Shown here in pieces: positions 15,955-24,937 of a stretch of DNA of 39,416 nt (position 1 is the stretch's first letter; the number at the start of each line of letters is the position of its first letter). This stretch comes from Phycisphaerae bacterium. GTDB lineage: Bacteria > Planctomycetota > Phycisphaerae > Sedimentisphaerales > Anaerobacaceae. The DNA lies in assembly GCA_030619925.1 (NCBI GenBank), contig JAUXAL010000037.1, forward strand, positions 1 through 39,416. The letters run 5' to 3'. The translations under genes and the position numbers were made by a program. The notes beneath the pieces were generated by a model. That model did not search any database, was not told the origin of the DNA, and saw only the letters and a list, made by a program, of their open reading frames with translations.

Positions 15955-16565
15955 ATTGTTTCCCCCAGCGCATGACTTCGCAGGGTCTTTCACTGGCCAA
16001 TATAACGAGTTCCCATAACAGAAATCGGTTATAATCCACCCAGACCACCGGTTATATCGGCATAGCATATGAACAGCTTTAACGAGTGTTTACCTGAACC
16101 GGCCTTCGCGAGAATCTTTTAGATCGGCCTTGGTTCGGGGCGGCGCGCATCAAATGCGCGTCAAACATGCTCGTTCGGCGATAGTTAAGCTTTTTGCTGA
16201 CTTTCGGGCAGCCTTATAAGTCGTTAAAGGGCGGCGATAACCCGTTTCCTATACGATAGTTACAATCACTCTGGTTCGACTGGGGATCGTGAGGTCAAAG
16301 GGAGAAAGTAGGCCATGCTTCCCTTCACTAACCAGATTCTTCGGCGCAGTTTACCCTTGAGCATAGCGAAGGGCTCGGAATGACCATAAAGAATATCGAA
16401 TAAGGAAGGCTGAAGTGAGAACGGCAGGGGGGGCACACTAATTTACTATTTGTTATTGCCTATTGAATATTGGAGGGATTTGGCTATGATACCAGCAAAT
16501 GGGAAAATATATTGCAGATAGGACAAGTGAATTAGTGAATTAGTGAATTAGATAAGGAGTTTAGG
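15955..16565. other. Long intergenic region with hairpins and a possible 11-codon frame
   Basis: No standard gene is present. It holds a palindrome (cgcgcatcaaatgcgcg, about 16144-16160), a dispersed-repeat fragment (about 16355-16385), the words 'gaatatcgaataaggaa' (16391-16407) also seen near 2955, a G7 run (16427-16433), and 'tattg' words. Then comes a tiny frame, 16486-16521 (MIPANGKIYCR), with ggaggg in front. Finally 'gtgaattagtgaattag' repeats run to 16550, next to the Shine-Dalgarno of the following gene. Confidence 0.5.
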
Positions 16566-17549
16566 ATGGACAGGTTGCGAGAGAAAATAGGAAGAAGAGA
16601 ATTTCTTGGCAATAGTGCGAAGATAGCGGTGGGGGCTTCAGCATTAACCGTGGCAAGCAAAACCGCTAAATCAACGGCAGCCTCATCGGGCAGTAACTCT
16701 GCAAAAGCTCCGAAATTCATTCTTGATTCACATATTCATTGTGGCGGCACAGAGGCCTGGGTCGAGGAAATGGTTAAGACATATCGCCCGCGTAACGCTA
16801 TGGCCTTTGTGCTGACCTGGATGAAGGATATGAAGCTTATGAAAGATGCTGCTGCCGACTATCCGGATGTGTTTATTAACTGTGGACGCGTTAATCTCGA
16901 CGACCCAAATACGATTCGCGAAGTGGAGACTTTCAAGAAGAACGAATTTGTCGGAATGAAATTCCACAGCCCGCAGAGAAACTACGACGACCCGTACTAT
17001 TTCCAGATATACCGGCTGTGTGAGGAATACCGCCTCCACACACTGTTTCACACCGGAATTTCGTCTCACCGGATCAAAGATGAACCGCAGTGGGGCTCAT
17101 CGGCAAGGATGCGACCGATATATTTGGACACGATTTGCCGGCAGTTTCCGAGAATGACCGTCCAGGGTGCGCACTTTGGTAATCCCTGGTATGATGAAGC
17201 CGCTGAAGCAGCCCGATGGAATCCGAGTTTGTATTTTGACGTGACTGGTTCGACACTTCTGAAATTCATCAAATTAGGCAAATTAGCCCGAATGAGTGAG
17301 ATACTTTGGTGGGCCAGCGACGAGGCAGAGCATAACCCCCACACCCTCAAGGGAGGACCTGGTGCGTGGGAACATATCGTCTTTGGCACTGATGAAAAGC
17401 CCAGTGGGTTGACAGCAAATATCGAGAGATTTCAAAAAATGCTGGATGCCAACAATGTCGGCCAGGCCATGCGCGAGAAGATGTGGGGCCTGACTATGGC
17501 AAAAATATTGGGTATTGACCCAAAGACCCACAAGTTTGTAGGTAAGTGA
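16566..17549 (+). CDS. Tat-exported amidohydrolase (amidohydrolase_2 family)
   Basis: A 327-residue protein with a twin-arginine signal (G-R10-R11-EFLGNSAKIAVGASAL), implying export as a folded, probably metal-loaded enzyme. The mature part is an amidohydrolase TIM barrel: H56-x-H58 metal ligands in 'ILDSHIHCGG', then 'FVGMKFHSP', 'LHTLFHTGISS', 'TVQGAHFGNPW', and late acidic blocks 'WASDEAEHNP' and 'VFGTDE' that could supply the catalytic Asp. Amidohydrolase_2 members decarboxylate or hydrolyse aromatic and lactone-like compounds; the substrate cannot be read here. aaggag lies 6 nt before ATG. It is followed after 36 bp by an aminotransferase gene on the same strand, and the spacer is a direct repeat that begins at this gene's stop codon. 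Confidence 0.85.
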   Translation: MDRLREKIGRREFLGNSAKIAVGASALTVASKTAKSTAASSGSNSAKAPKFILDSHIHCGGTEAWVEEMVKTYRPRNAMAFVLTWMKDMKLMKDAAADYPDVFINCGRVNLDDPNTIREVETFKKNEFVGMKFHSPQRNYDDPYYFQIYRLCEEYRLHTLFHTGISSHRIKDEPQWGSSARMRPIYLDTICRQFPRMTVQGAHFGNPWYDEAAEAARWNPSLYFDVTGSTLLKFIKLGKLARMSEILWWASDEAEHNPHTLKGGPGAWEHIVFGTDEKPSGLTANIERFQKMLDANNVGQAMREKMWGLTMAKILGIDPKTHKFVGK

Positions 17550-17585
17550 TTAGAGATTGGTGAATTAGAGATTGGTTAGAAGTAA

Positions 17586-18692
17586 ATGAAAGAGATTATC
17601 GCAGATAGAACAAAGCTTATCGACGCAAGCGGCATTAGAAAAGTCTTTGCGCTGGCGGCCGAGCTGAAAGACCCGGTTAATTTCTCGATAGGACAGCCGG
17701 ACTTCGATGTGCCGGAACCATTAAAAAACGAAGCGATAAAGGCAATCAAGGCCGGGCAAAATAAATATTCGCAAACAGCGGGCGATAACATCCTGAAGAG
17801 GAAAATAGCTGAGCAGATAGAAAACGAGCTCGGCTGGGCGAATCCGGCAATACTGGTAACAAGCGGCGTAAGCGGGGGGCTGCTGCTTGCATTTATGGCG
17901 CTTATCAATCCCGATGATGAGGTTATTTTACCTGACCCATACTTTGTAATTTACAAGCATGTAGTCAATATGTTAGGCGGAAAATGCGTCTTTGTTGACA
18001 GCTATCCGGATTTTGAGCTGCCTGTCGAGAAAATCGCAGAGGCGATAACGAACAAGACCAAGATGATTATACTCAATTCGCCGTGCAATCCGACCGGCGT
18101 GGTGTATTCAGAGCAGCAGATAAAAGCATTAGCTGATATTGCGGCAGAAAAAGATATACTTGTTATGACCGATGAGATATATGAGAGATTCTGCTACGAC
18201 GGCCGGTGCCCAAGTATAGCTGAATACTGCGAGAAAACGCTTGTGCTGCGAGGTTTCAGCAAATCCTGTGCGATGACCGGCTGGAGACTGGGTTACGTTG
18301 CGGCCGGCGAGTCCCTGCGAAGCGTAGTCGAGGAGATGACCAAGATACAGCAATATACGTTTGTCTGTGCGCCTACGCCTTTCCAGCAGGCAGCTATCGC
18401 AGCGGTGAACTATGAGACGAGCGATTTCGTCGATGCATACAGGAAAAAAAGGGACCTTCTTTATGAGGGTTTGAAGGACAAGTTCGAGCTGGTCAAGCCG
18501 GGCGGAGCATTTTATGCGTTCGTTAAGGCACCGGGCGGGTCAGGAAGCGAATTTGTAGAAAAGGCAATTAAGAACAACGTGCTGATTATCCCTGGAAACG
18601 TGTTTAGCGAAAAAGATACGCATTTCAGGATAAGTTACGCGACCAGTGATGAAAAAATCCAGCAGGGGGTAGAGATTTTGCGTAAACTATAG
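17586..18692 (+). CDS. Class I/II pyridoxal-phosphate aminotransferase
   Basis: A 368-residue cytosolic fold-type I aminotransferase. Family marks are 'NFSIGQPDFDVPEP', 'NSPCNPTGVVY' (Asn168), 'MTDEIYERFCY' (Asp196, Tyr199), and the PLP-binding Lys226 in 'GFSKSCAMTGWRLGY'. 'FRISYATSDEKIQQGV' near the end carries the Arg that binds the substrate carboxylate. This layout fits the aspartate aminotransferase Ib group, which also includes enzymes acting on prephenate or aromatic amino acids; the exact substrate is not fixed by sequence. It has no signal peptide. Its neighbour upstream is exported, so a shared pathway is not obvious. Confidence 0.9.
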   Translation: MKEIIADRTKLIDASGIRKVFALAAELKDPVNFSIGQPDFDVPEPLKNEAIKAIKAGQNKYSQTAGDNILKRKIAEQIENELGWANPAILVTSGVSGGLLLAFMALINPDDEVILPDPYFVIYKHVVNMLGGKCVFVDSYPDFELPVEKIAEAITNKTKMIILNSPCNPTGVVYSEQQIKALADIAAEKDILVMTDEIYERFCYDGRCPSIAEYCEKTLVLRGFSKSCAMTGWRLGYVAAGESLRSVVEEMTKIQQYTFVCAPTPFQQAAIAAVNYETSDFVDAYRKKRDLLYEGLKDKFELVKPGGAFYAFVKAPGGSGSEFVEKAIKNNVLIIPGNVFSEKDTHFRISYATSDEKIQQGVEILRKL

Positions 18693-18782
18693 AAAAATGC
18701 AAAAATCAAGATTTAAAACTTGATTCTTGATATTCGATTCTCGTAATTGGTTAATTAACTACGTTTGTTATAGGAGAGAACA

Positions 18783-19457
18783 ATGGGAATTTTAGAGAGA
18801 TTTTTTGCTCCATCGCCCTTTGTTCAACTGCATGAGCACGCGAAAAAGGTGCACGAGTGTGTTGAGCTTATTCGGCCATTGGCGGACGCACTGCTGACGG
18901 AAGACTATGAAAAAATTGAAGAATTACATAACCTGATGTCCAGGACCGAGCATGAGGCGGACCAGATAAAAACGGAACTGCGCGATAAGATTACCAAGAT
19001 GTACTTTCTTTCGGTAGGGCGGCTGGAATTAGGTCAGTTTCTGGCCTATCAGGATGACGTGGCGGATGCGGCAGAGGATTTTGCGGTTGTGCTGCTGCTG
19101 CGCAAGACCAAAATTCCAGAGGAGCTCAAACCAGACTTTCTGGCCTTTGCCGGGCAGGTCATTAGCGTCAGCGAACAATTAATGAACCTGGCGGAGAAGC
19201 TTTCGACGCTCGCCGAAGCTGCTTTTAGCGGCCGAGAAGCCCAGAATGTGCTCAAAGGCATTGAAGAAATCGGTGAAGAAGAATGGAGAGCCGACCGTCT
19301 TGAAAGGAAATTTGCCCGCCATTTGTACACCATAGAAGACAAGATCGACCCGATCACGATCTTTTTCCTCGACAAGTACTGTAAAACACTCGGCCGTGTC
19401 TCTAACAAAGCCGAGAAAAGCGCCAAATACCTGCGGCTTATCATTCGCAAGAAATAA
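18783..19457 (+). CDS. DUF47/PhoU-like phosphate transport regulator
   Basis: A 224-residue all-helical protein of the TIGR00153/DUF47 family, distant relatives of PhoU. It opens MGILERFFAPSPFVQLHEHA, and shows 'HNLMSRTEHEADQIKTELRD', 'AYQDDVADAAEDFAVVLLLR' and 'DKYCKTLGRVSNKAEKSAKYLRLII', typical of the family. These proteins are usually encoded with PiT transporters and are thought to control their activity. Here the pit gene begins 32 bp downstream, in the same direction. aggagag precedes the start by 6 nt. Confidence 0.92.
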   Translation: MGILERFFAPSPFVQLHEHAKKVHECVELIRPLADALLTEDYEKIEELHNLMSRTEHEADQIKTELRDKITKMYFLSVGRLELGQFLAYQDDVADAAEDFAVVLLLRKTKIPEELKPDFLAFAGQVISVSEQLMNLAEKLSTLAEAAFSGREAQNVLKGIEEIGEEEWRADRLERKFARHLYTIEDKIDPITIFFLDKYCKTLGRVSNKAEKSAKYLRLIIRKK

Positions 19458-19489
19458 TCGACCCTCGACCAAAGGAGCGCACGGTCCTA

Positions 19490-20734
19490 ATGGAAATTCT
19501 TGTCATCGCGGCAATTATCATCGGCTTCTACATGGCCTGGAATATCGGCGCCAACGATGTGGCCAACTCGATGGCTGACGCGGTTGGTTCAAAGGCTCTG
19601 ACCATTTTCTGGGCGGTGGTTCTGGCAGGGGTCTGCAATTTCTTCGGAGCTGTCCTCGTAGGCAGCCACGTTACTGATACCGTTCGCACGGGGATAATAG
19701 ATACGCAGGCGTTCACGCATGACCCCCGTATGCTGGCCCACGGCATGGTCTGCGCGATGCTGGCCGCAGCGGTGTGGCTGAACCTGGCCTCATACTTTGG
19801 CATGCCGGTCTCAACGACGCATTCAATCATCGGGGCCATCATCGGATTTGGAATTCTCCAGGCCGGACTGGGGCAGATTCACTGGGGCAAGCTGGGCCAG
19901 ATTGTGGCCAGCTGGTTCATCTCGCCACTGGTAGGTGGGATAACGGCCTTTGTAATATTCAGATTGATTTCGCGTCACATTCTGTCGGTGGAAAAACCAG
20001 CGGTGGCAGCGCGGAAAGGTGTCCCTATTTGCACTTTTTTCACCTTTGCCATATTAATTCTCGCCGTTATTTATAAAGGTTTGGAAAACTTGCATCTGAA
20101 TCTTGATGCGCCGAGGGCAATCGGTTTCAGCATTCTGGGTGGGCTTAGCGCAGCTGGCGTCGCCGTACTCTTTGCCCGGAGAAATCGCAAATCTGATGAC
20201 GATTTACCCATAGAACAGCAGCTCATGCAGGTCGAGAGAACATTTGCGGTGCTGGTAATTATCACCTCCTGCACTGTGGCATTTGCGCATGGAGCCAACG
20301 ATGTGGCCAATGCCATCGGGCCGCTGGCAGCTGTAGCAGAAATCGTCAAGACCAACACAGTGCCCGGGGAGGTGCCGGTGAGCATGAGGTACTTAGTTCT
20401 CGGCGGTGTTGGCATTGCAATTGGCCTGGCTACTTTTGGCTATCGGGTCATGCGCCTGGTTGGGACGAAGGTCACCGAGATTACGCCCTCACGTGGTGTT
20501 GCTGCGGACTTAGCCGGCATGATGACAGTCCTGGCCTGTTCGAAAATGGGCCTGCCCGTATCCACCACCCACACACTCGTAGGTGCAATAATTGGGGTGG
20601 GGCTGGCCCGCGGTATCACCGCCGTTGACCGTAAAATAGTCGGCTCCATATTTGTCTCATGGATAGTAACGATCCCAATCGCTGCGCTATTAACCATTCT
20701 GCTTTACCTGCTCGGAAAGTGGCTGTTTTGGTGA
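19490..20734 (+). CDS. pit: PiT-family inorganic phosphate transporter
   Basis: A 414-residue integral membrane protein with about ten to eleven hydrophobic helices. The duplicated PiT signature is clear: 'NIGANDVANSMADAVGSKAL' in the first half, 'HGANDVANAIGPLAAV' in the second, with 'GMPVSTTHSIIGAIIG' and 'GLPVSTTHTLVGAIIG' as matching partners. PiT proteins carry metal-phosphate with protons or, in some lineages, phosphate with sodium; the coupling ion cannot be told here. The aaggag is 12 nt from the ATG, longer than usual. It pairs with the DUF47 gene immediately upstream. Confidence 0.93.
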   Translation: MEILVIAAIIIGFYMAWNIGANDVANSMADAVGSKALTIFWAVVLAGVCNFFGAVLVGSHVTDTVRTGIIDTQAFTHDPRMLAHGMVCAMLAAAVWLNLASYFGMPVSTTHSIIGAIIGFGILQAGLGQIHWGKLGQIVASWFISPLVGGITAFVIFRLISRHILSVEKPAVAARKGVPICTFFTFAILILAVIYKGLENLHLNLDAPRAIGFSILGGLSAAGVAVLFARRNRKSDDDLPIEQQLMQVERTFAVLVIITSCTVAFAHGANDVANAIGPLAAVAEIVKTNTVPGEVPVSMRYLVLGGVGIAIGLATFGYRVMRLVGTKVTEITPSRGVAADLAGMMTVLACSKMGLPVSTTHTLVGAIIGVGLARGITAVDRKIVGSIFVSWIVTIPIAALLTILLYLLGKWLFW

Positions 20735-20850
20735 GCCGATGCCAATGGCCTGCGAAAAGCCACTGGTTAAAAAATGTCCTCCGGTAGGCCTGTTCTTAAC
20801 TTTATATATAAACCTATAAAAATACAGTGAGATTTCGTATTTAATTGATA

Positions 20851-20879
20851 TTGCCAAACCAGCAATATGATGGTAAAAT
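20851..20879 (+). promoter_or_regulatory. Possible promoter of the NfeD-FloA operon
   Basis: TTGCCA (20851-20856), a 17-nt spacer and TAAAAT (20874-20879) precede the NfeD start codon at 20887 by only 7 nt. If used, the mRNA would be leaderless or nearly so, consistent with the absence of a Shine-Dalgarno there. Confidence 0.4.
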
Positions 20880-20886
20880 CCATATT

Positions 20887-22440
20887 ATGAAGAATCCGCT
20901 TCGAGAAATTGCGATTGTTTTTCTGTGCCTGTTGGCGTTCTGGGCCTGGGCTGTTGCAGGCGAGCCGAACAATGCAGCCGCAGAGGCGCCGGCAGTAAAA
21001 GCGGCGGTAATCCTCTGTAAGGGTATGATTGACGATGGGCTTTTCAAATCCATCCAGCGCAGAACGCAGATAGCACTCGATAGTGGTGTACAATACCTAA
21101 TCTATGAAATTCAAACATATGGGGGGCTTGTTAACGCAGCCGATAACATATGTAAGTATCTGATACTCGAAGTGGGCAAAGAAGCCCACACGGCTGCTTA
21201 TATAACCACTGAAGCCATATCAGCCGGTGCAATGATAAGCGTCTCCTGCCAGGACATAATAATGCTTGAGAATACCACCATAGGCGATTGCGCCCCAATG
21301 ACACTTGTGCCCAGTCAAAAACTTGAAGGTGTGGATCGGGAAAAAGCCGAAAGTTTTATCCGCGCGGCTTTCGACCGGGCCGCGAAAGCAAACGATTATC
21401 CTCGAGCATTGCTCAGGGCAATGGTAACAATGCAAATTGAGGTTTACAGGGTCAAGAACATAAAAACGGGAGAGTACGAGTTTTTTGAGAGCGTGCGGTT
21501 GCCGAATGACCCAAACGAGTATGACCTGGACAACAAAGAATTAATTGTCGAAAGCGATAAGCTCTTAACGCTGATTGCCTCTGATGCTGTTGAATACGGC
21601 GTAGCAAGGGCGGTGGTCAAAGGTCGGGCAGGGGCGCTTGAGTTCCTGGCCAAGCGGGACGGCGTAACCTTTGCCGGTGAACCGATGGTGCTTAAGACCA
21701 TCTGGTCGGAAGAGATGGTCCGATGGTTAAACTCGCCGGCAGTGATGGCTGTGCTTGTTATGCTTGCCATGTTAGGGGTTTATATTGAATTTAACACCCC
21801 GGGTGTCGGCCTGCCCGGCCTGGCAGCGGTCATATGCTTTGTGATCATAATCGGCAGCAAGTACCTCGTCGGAATGGCGAACTGGGTAGAGGTGGCGTTG
21901 TTTGCCGTGGGAATCCTGCTGCTGATGGTGGAAATTTTTGTGCTGCCCGGCTTCGGTATCGCAGGCTTTTCAGGAATAATGTGTATATTAGCCGGCTTAT
22001 TCGGTATGCTCATCAAAAATCCGCCGGACAAATTACCCTGGCCCCAGGATGCCTTTGCCTGGTATGATTTCACCTGGGGAGTTGTGGGTTTGGCGGGCGG
22101 CTTTATAGGATTTGTTGTTTTGGCGTTGCTGCTGGCAAAATACGTGCCGAAGATTGAGTTCCTCAGCGGACTGATACTTGTGCCGACCGCTGTAAAACCA
22201 GGCAGCCAGATGCGAGTCAGTATGAGAAGACCACCTGAAAGCCGGACTGCTGGTGTGAAGACCGGTGACAAGGGCCAGGTAGTTTCGATACTCAGGCCCA
22301 CAGGGAAAGCAAAATTCGGCAATGCAATAGTGGACGTGGTTGCGGAAGCTGAGTTCCTTGACACAGGCACCAAGGTTGAGATAATCGAAATTCACGGTAA
22401 TAGAGTGGTCGTTAAAAGACAGAATACAGAGGACGGATGA
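20887..22440 (+). CDS. NfeD-family membrane serine protease (long form, ClpP-class)
   Basis: A 517-residue protein of the long NfeD (NfeD1b) type. After a signal peptide (to about Ala24) comes a ClpP/crotonase-like periplasmic protease domain (about 37-270): 'VILCKGMIDDGLFKSIQRR', 'YEIQTYGG', and 'AISAGAMISVSCQDIIM' with Ser112 as likely nucleophile. Lys166 is a candidate for the general base of the Ser-Lys dyad. Four to five membrane helices follow (about 285-430, 'LAMLGVYIEFNTPGVGLPGL'), then the C-terminal NfeD OB fold (about 450-510, 'GDKGQVVSILRPTGKAKFG'). Such proteins work with stomatin/flotillin partners in membrane quality control, and a floA gene lies two genes down. The start is MKNPLREIAIV; the last codons lie within a repeated 'cagaggac' word. 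Confidence 0.9.
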   Translation: MKNPLREIAIVFLCLLAFWAWAVAGEPNNAAAEAPAVKAAVILCKGMIDDGLFKSIQRRTQIALDSGVQYLIYEIQTYGGLVNAADNICKYLILEVGKEAHTAAYITTEAISAGAMISVSCQDIIMLENTTIGDCAPMTLVPSQKLEGVDREKAESFIRAAFDRAAKANDYPRALLRAMVTMQIEVYRVKNIKTGEYEFFESVRLPNDPNEYDLDNKELIVESDKLLTLIASDAVEYGVARAVVKGRAGALEFLAKRDGVTFAGEPMVLKTIWSEEMVRWLNSPAVMAVLVMLAMLGVYIEFNTPGVGLPGLAAVICFVIIIGSKYLVGMANWVEVALFAVGILLLMVEIFVLPGFGIAGFSGIMCILAGLFGMLIKNPPDKLPWPQDAFAWYDFTWGVVGLAGGFIGFVVLALLLAKYVPKIEFLSGLILVPTAVKPGSQMRVSMRRPPESRTAGVKTGDKGQVVSILRPTGKAKFGNAIVDVVAEAEFLDTGTKVEIIEIHGNRVVVKRQNTEDG

Positions 22441-22610
22441 CAGAGGACAGATGACAGAGAAGGCTATCAGGAAATCAGGGTATCAGGATGCAGGCTATCA
22501 GGAAATCAGGGTACCAGAAAAAACTAATCCGCCTCTGGCGGACAAACCTGATTCCTGATAACCTGATGTCCACTACCTGATATCCTGATAACCTGATGCC
22601 CTATACGAGG
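22434..22610. repeat. Word-repeat spacer between the two nfeD genes
   Basis: 'gatgacagagga' words start inside the last codons of the preceding gene. 'ggctatcaggaaatcagggta' style 25-bp units occur twice (22462-22487, 22493-22517), and 'cctgataacctgat' units on the right half (22547-22598) are their reverse complements. A central 'ccgcctctggcgg' palindrome (22529-22541) makes the whole spacer a potential large imperfect hairpin. It ends just before the gaggt binding site. Confidence 0.7.
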
Positions 22611-22617
22611 TAAGCTT

Positions 22618-23112
22618 ATGGACTGGTGGCTGGTTTTTGCTGTTTTTTTATATTTTGCCTGTGCGGCCCTGATAATAGCTGAGGTATTTGTGCCGAGCGG
22701 CGGCTTGATAAGTATCTTCGCGCTTGTCTGTTTAATCGGCGGTGCAGTGATATTCTTTCGTCATAGTGCAACAGCCGGCTGGGTAGGTGTAGTTATCGCG
22801 GCTGTAATGATACCTACGGTCCTGATTTTTGCTTACAAGATATTCCCAGAAACCAGATTTGGCAAAAGTGTTACGCTTACGCCACCACAACGCGAGCAGG
22901 GCGATGCTGTACCCGATACGGCTGAATTGAAAGAGCTGCTTGGCGCCGTCGGCGTTGTTCTTACACCGTTGCGGCCGGTAGGAATTTGTGATTTTTCAGG
23001 ACAAAGAGTTGAATGTGTAGCTGAAAGCGGGTATGTTGATAAGGGTAATAAGGTCAAGGTTATCGACGTAGAGAGCACACAGCTAACCGTTCGTGAAATA
23101 GAACAAAGTTAA
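22618..23112 (+). CDS. Short NfeD-family protein
   Basis: 164 residues with two to three N-terminal membrane helices ('WWLVFAVFLYFACAALIIAE', 'LISIFALVCLIGGAVIFF', 'GWVGVVIAAVMIPTVLIFAY'). An NfeD OB-fold tail follows from about residue 100: 'LLGAVGVVLTPLRPVGICDF', then 'GQRVECVAESGYVDKGNKVK', the standard NfeD strand pattern. It lacks the protease domain of its upstream neighbour, so it matches short forms that accompany flotillin-type proteins. gaggt lies in front of the start; floA begins 15 bp after its stop, which implies co-translation with FloA. It may bridge FloA and the long NfeD. Confidence 0.88.
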   Translation: MDWWLVFAVFLYFACAALIIAEVFVPSGGLISIFALVCLIGGAVIFFRHSATAGWVGVVIAAVMIPTVLIFAYKIFPETRFGKSVTLTPPQREQGDAVPDTAELKELLGAVGVVLTPLRPVGICDFSGQRVECVAESGYVDKGNKVKVIDVESTQLTVREIEQS

Positions 23113-23127
23113 TGAAAGGACACAGAC

Positions 23128-24138
23128 ATGTATAATTTAACAAACACAATTTTGGCGGAAGAACCTCTAAAGGTCGTTGGAATGGCACTTTTGGTCATAC
23201 TTATCATTGTAGTGTTCGTATTCTTCCTGCTGTTCTTAAAATTCTTCAGATTGTGGTTGCAGGCCAAACTATCTCGAGCGGATGTCAAATTCTCCGAGCT
23301 TATCGGGATGTGGCTGAGGAAGGTCAATACCAGTACCATAGTTCTAAGCAAGATAATGGGAGTACAGGCGGGCTTAGAACTTACCACTCGGGATTTGGAA
23401 AGCCATTTTTTGGCCGGCGGCCGGGTTCCAAATGTCGTGCGTGCGTTAGTCGCGGCAAACAGGGCAAATATCGATTTAACGTTGAAAATAGCTACTGCAA
23501 TCGACTTGGCGGGCCGCGACATCCTCGATGCCGTCCAGACAAGTGTCAACCCCAAGGTAATCGACTGCCCCGACCCGGCCAAGAGCAGAGGCACTATAGA
23601 TGCAGTTGCCCAGGATGGCATCCAGTTGAAAGCAAAGGCCCGCGTAACTGTCCGTGCTAATATCGAAAGACTGATAGGCGGTGCCACCCAGGAGACTATT
23701 ATCGCTCGCGTGGGCGAAGGAATTGTTACGACAATCGGCAGTGCCATAACGTACAAAAGCGTTCTGGAAAACCCTGACAACATTTCCAAGTCGGTTTTAG
23801 CCAAGGGTCTCGACGCAGGGACGGCTTTTGAGATCCTTTCCATTGATATTGCCGACGTTGATGTAGGCGACAATATCGGCGCCAAACTTCAGGCTGCCCA
23901 GGCCGAGGCCGATATGCGAAGAGCAAAGGCCGAGGCAGAAAAACGCAGGGCTATGGCATTCGCGCGTGAACAGGAAATGCGAGCACTCGTAGTCGAAAAC
24001 GAATCAAAAGTGCCATTAGCTATGGCTGAAGCCTTCAAAAAAGGCAATCTCGGCGTTATGGACTATTATAGAATGAAAAACATTATGGCTGATACCTCGA
24101 TGCGGGATTCCATCGCAAAGCCGAAAAAGAAAGAATGA
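23128..24138 (+). CDS. floA: Flotillin-like protein FloA
   Basis: A 336-residue bacterial flotillin (YqfA/FloA type). It has one membrane helix ('[20 protein letters not shown]', about 17-41), a conserved SPFH-related region ('[20 protein letters not shown]', '[20 protein letters not shown]', '[20 protein letters not shown]', '[20 protein letters not shown]') and an EA-repeat coiled coil ('[20 protein letters not shown]'). The length matches the family. FloA forms membrane-organising assemblies and is usually next to nfeD, as here. aaagga is 7 nt before ATG. The tail ends in a lysine-rich KPKKKE. Confidence 0.95.
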   Translation: MYNLTNTILAEEPLKVVGMALLVILIIVVFVFFLLFLKFFRLWLQAKLSRADVKFSELIGMWLRKVNTSTIVLSKIMGVQAGLELTTRDLESHFLAGGRVPNVVRALVAANRANIDLTLKIATAIDLAGRDILDAVQTSVNPKVIDCPDPAKSRGTIDAVAQDGIQLKAKARVTVRANIERLIGGATQETIIARVGEGIVTTIGSAITYKSVLENPDNISKSVLAKGLDAGTAFEILSIDIADVDVGDNIGAKLQAAQAEADMRRAKAEAEKRRAMAFAREQEMRALVVENESKVPLAMAEAFKKGNLGVMDYYRMKNIMADTSMRDSIAKPKKKE

Positions 24139-24220
24139 TCTCGATGCTCTCCGCAGGACGCCTTGCGGCGGATACTGGATGCTCGATAGTTGATGACCTT
24201 TGCGGTCGAAAATAAAAACT

Positions 24221-24937
24221 ATGAACGAACTTTTGGCACAAATAATCCTTGCTGTCCGACGTCGCGACACCGAAAGCTGGATGAACATACTGGTCATCGT
24301 GGTCATAGCAGTTGTCTATGGGCTCAGCACTATCCTCAAGGCTAAAGCAAAAAAGCCTGCAGAGAAAGAAGAAAAAGAGGGACTGTTGGGCCGTAAGCCG
24401 GGCAGCAAGCTCAAGGAGATTGCTGAGCGCTTTCAAAAGGAATTATCTGAACTGAGTCGTGACCGCACGTACGAGCCACCGCAGCGCGCCGAGGGTTTAC
24501 AGAAAGAATCTTTTCAGCAGGCTCGCCGGCCTGCCGGTCCTTCTGCACCTGGACCCCAACCGTACCGCCCCGGTGTCCAACAACCACGCGCAAAAGTTGC
24601 CGTCCCGCGGCGTGCTGTCGAGAAGTTCGCTGCCGAAGCCGAACAGCCTAGCCGACTTCAAAGTGTAGAACCGCTGGCAGAACCAGAACTGTCACTGCCG
24701 AGTTCGAAGGTTCAGCCTGACTTTGAAGAACTTCCGGAATTTACCAGCAAAGCCGTCAAAGGGCTTGGAGCCTGGCGCGGCGCTATTCCGGCGGAAGTGC
24801 CCGAGGCAGAGCATCTGCCTGAAATCCTCTCTGATTACGCCGAACCCGATGAGTTGAGAAGGGCGATTCTGCATTACGAAATCTTAGGCAGGCCGTTATC
24901 ACTCCGGGATCCATCCGGGCAGATTATCGGACTTTAA
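24221..24937 (+). CDS. Unknown membrane-anchored Pro-rich protein downstream of floA
   Basis: 238 residues, no family recognised. It has a short N-terminus (MNELLAQIILAVRRRDTESW), one membrane helix ('WMNILVIVVIAVVYGLSTIL', about 20-39), a Lys/Glu-rich stretch, and then a long proline- and glutamine-rich cytoplasmic or periplasmic region (about 85-190) that is probably disordered. The C-terminus is more ordered: 'LSDYAEPDELRRAILHYEILGRPLSLRDPS' style helices ending in 'GQIIGL'. A start at TTG 24200 is possible but less likely; no clear binding site exists for either. It follows floA by 82 bp, a gap containing small hairpins (gacctttgcggtc, 24195-24207). I infer a possible accessory role in the NfeD-FloA complex from position only. 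Confidence 0.65.
   Translation: MNELLAQIILAVRRRDTESWMNILVIVVIAVVYGLSTILKAKAKKPAEKEEKEGLLGRKPGSKLKEIAERFQKELSELSRDRTYEPPQRAEGLQKESFQQARRPAGPSAPGPQPYRPGVQQPRAKVAVPRRAVEKFAAEAEQPSRLQSVEPLAEPELSLPSSKVQPDFEELPEFTSKAVKGLGAWRGAIPAEVPEAEHLPEILSDYAEPDELRRAILHYEILGRPLSLRDPSGQIIGL

Noticed and set aside
16270-16300. tRNA-like 'ggttcgactgggg' segment
   Set aside because: The flanking bases cannot form a T-stem or acceptor stem, so no tRNA is supported.
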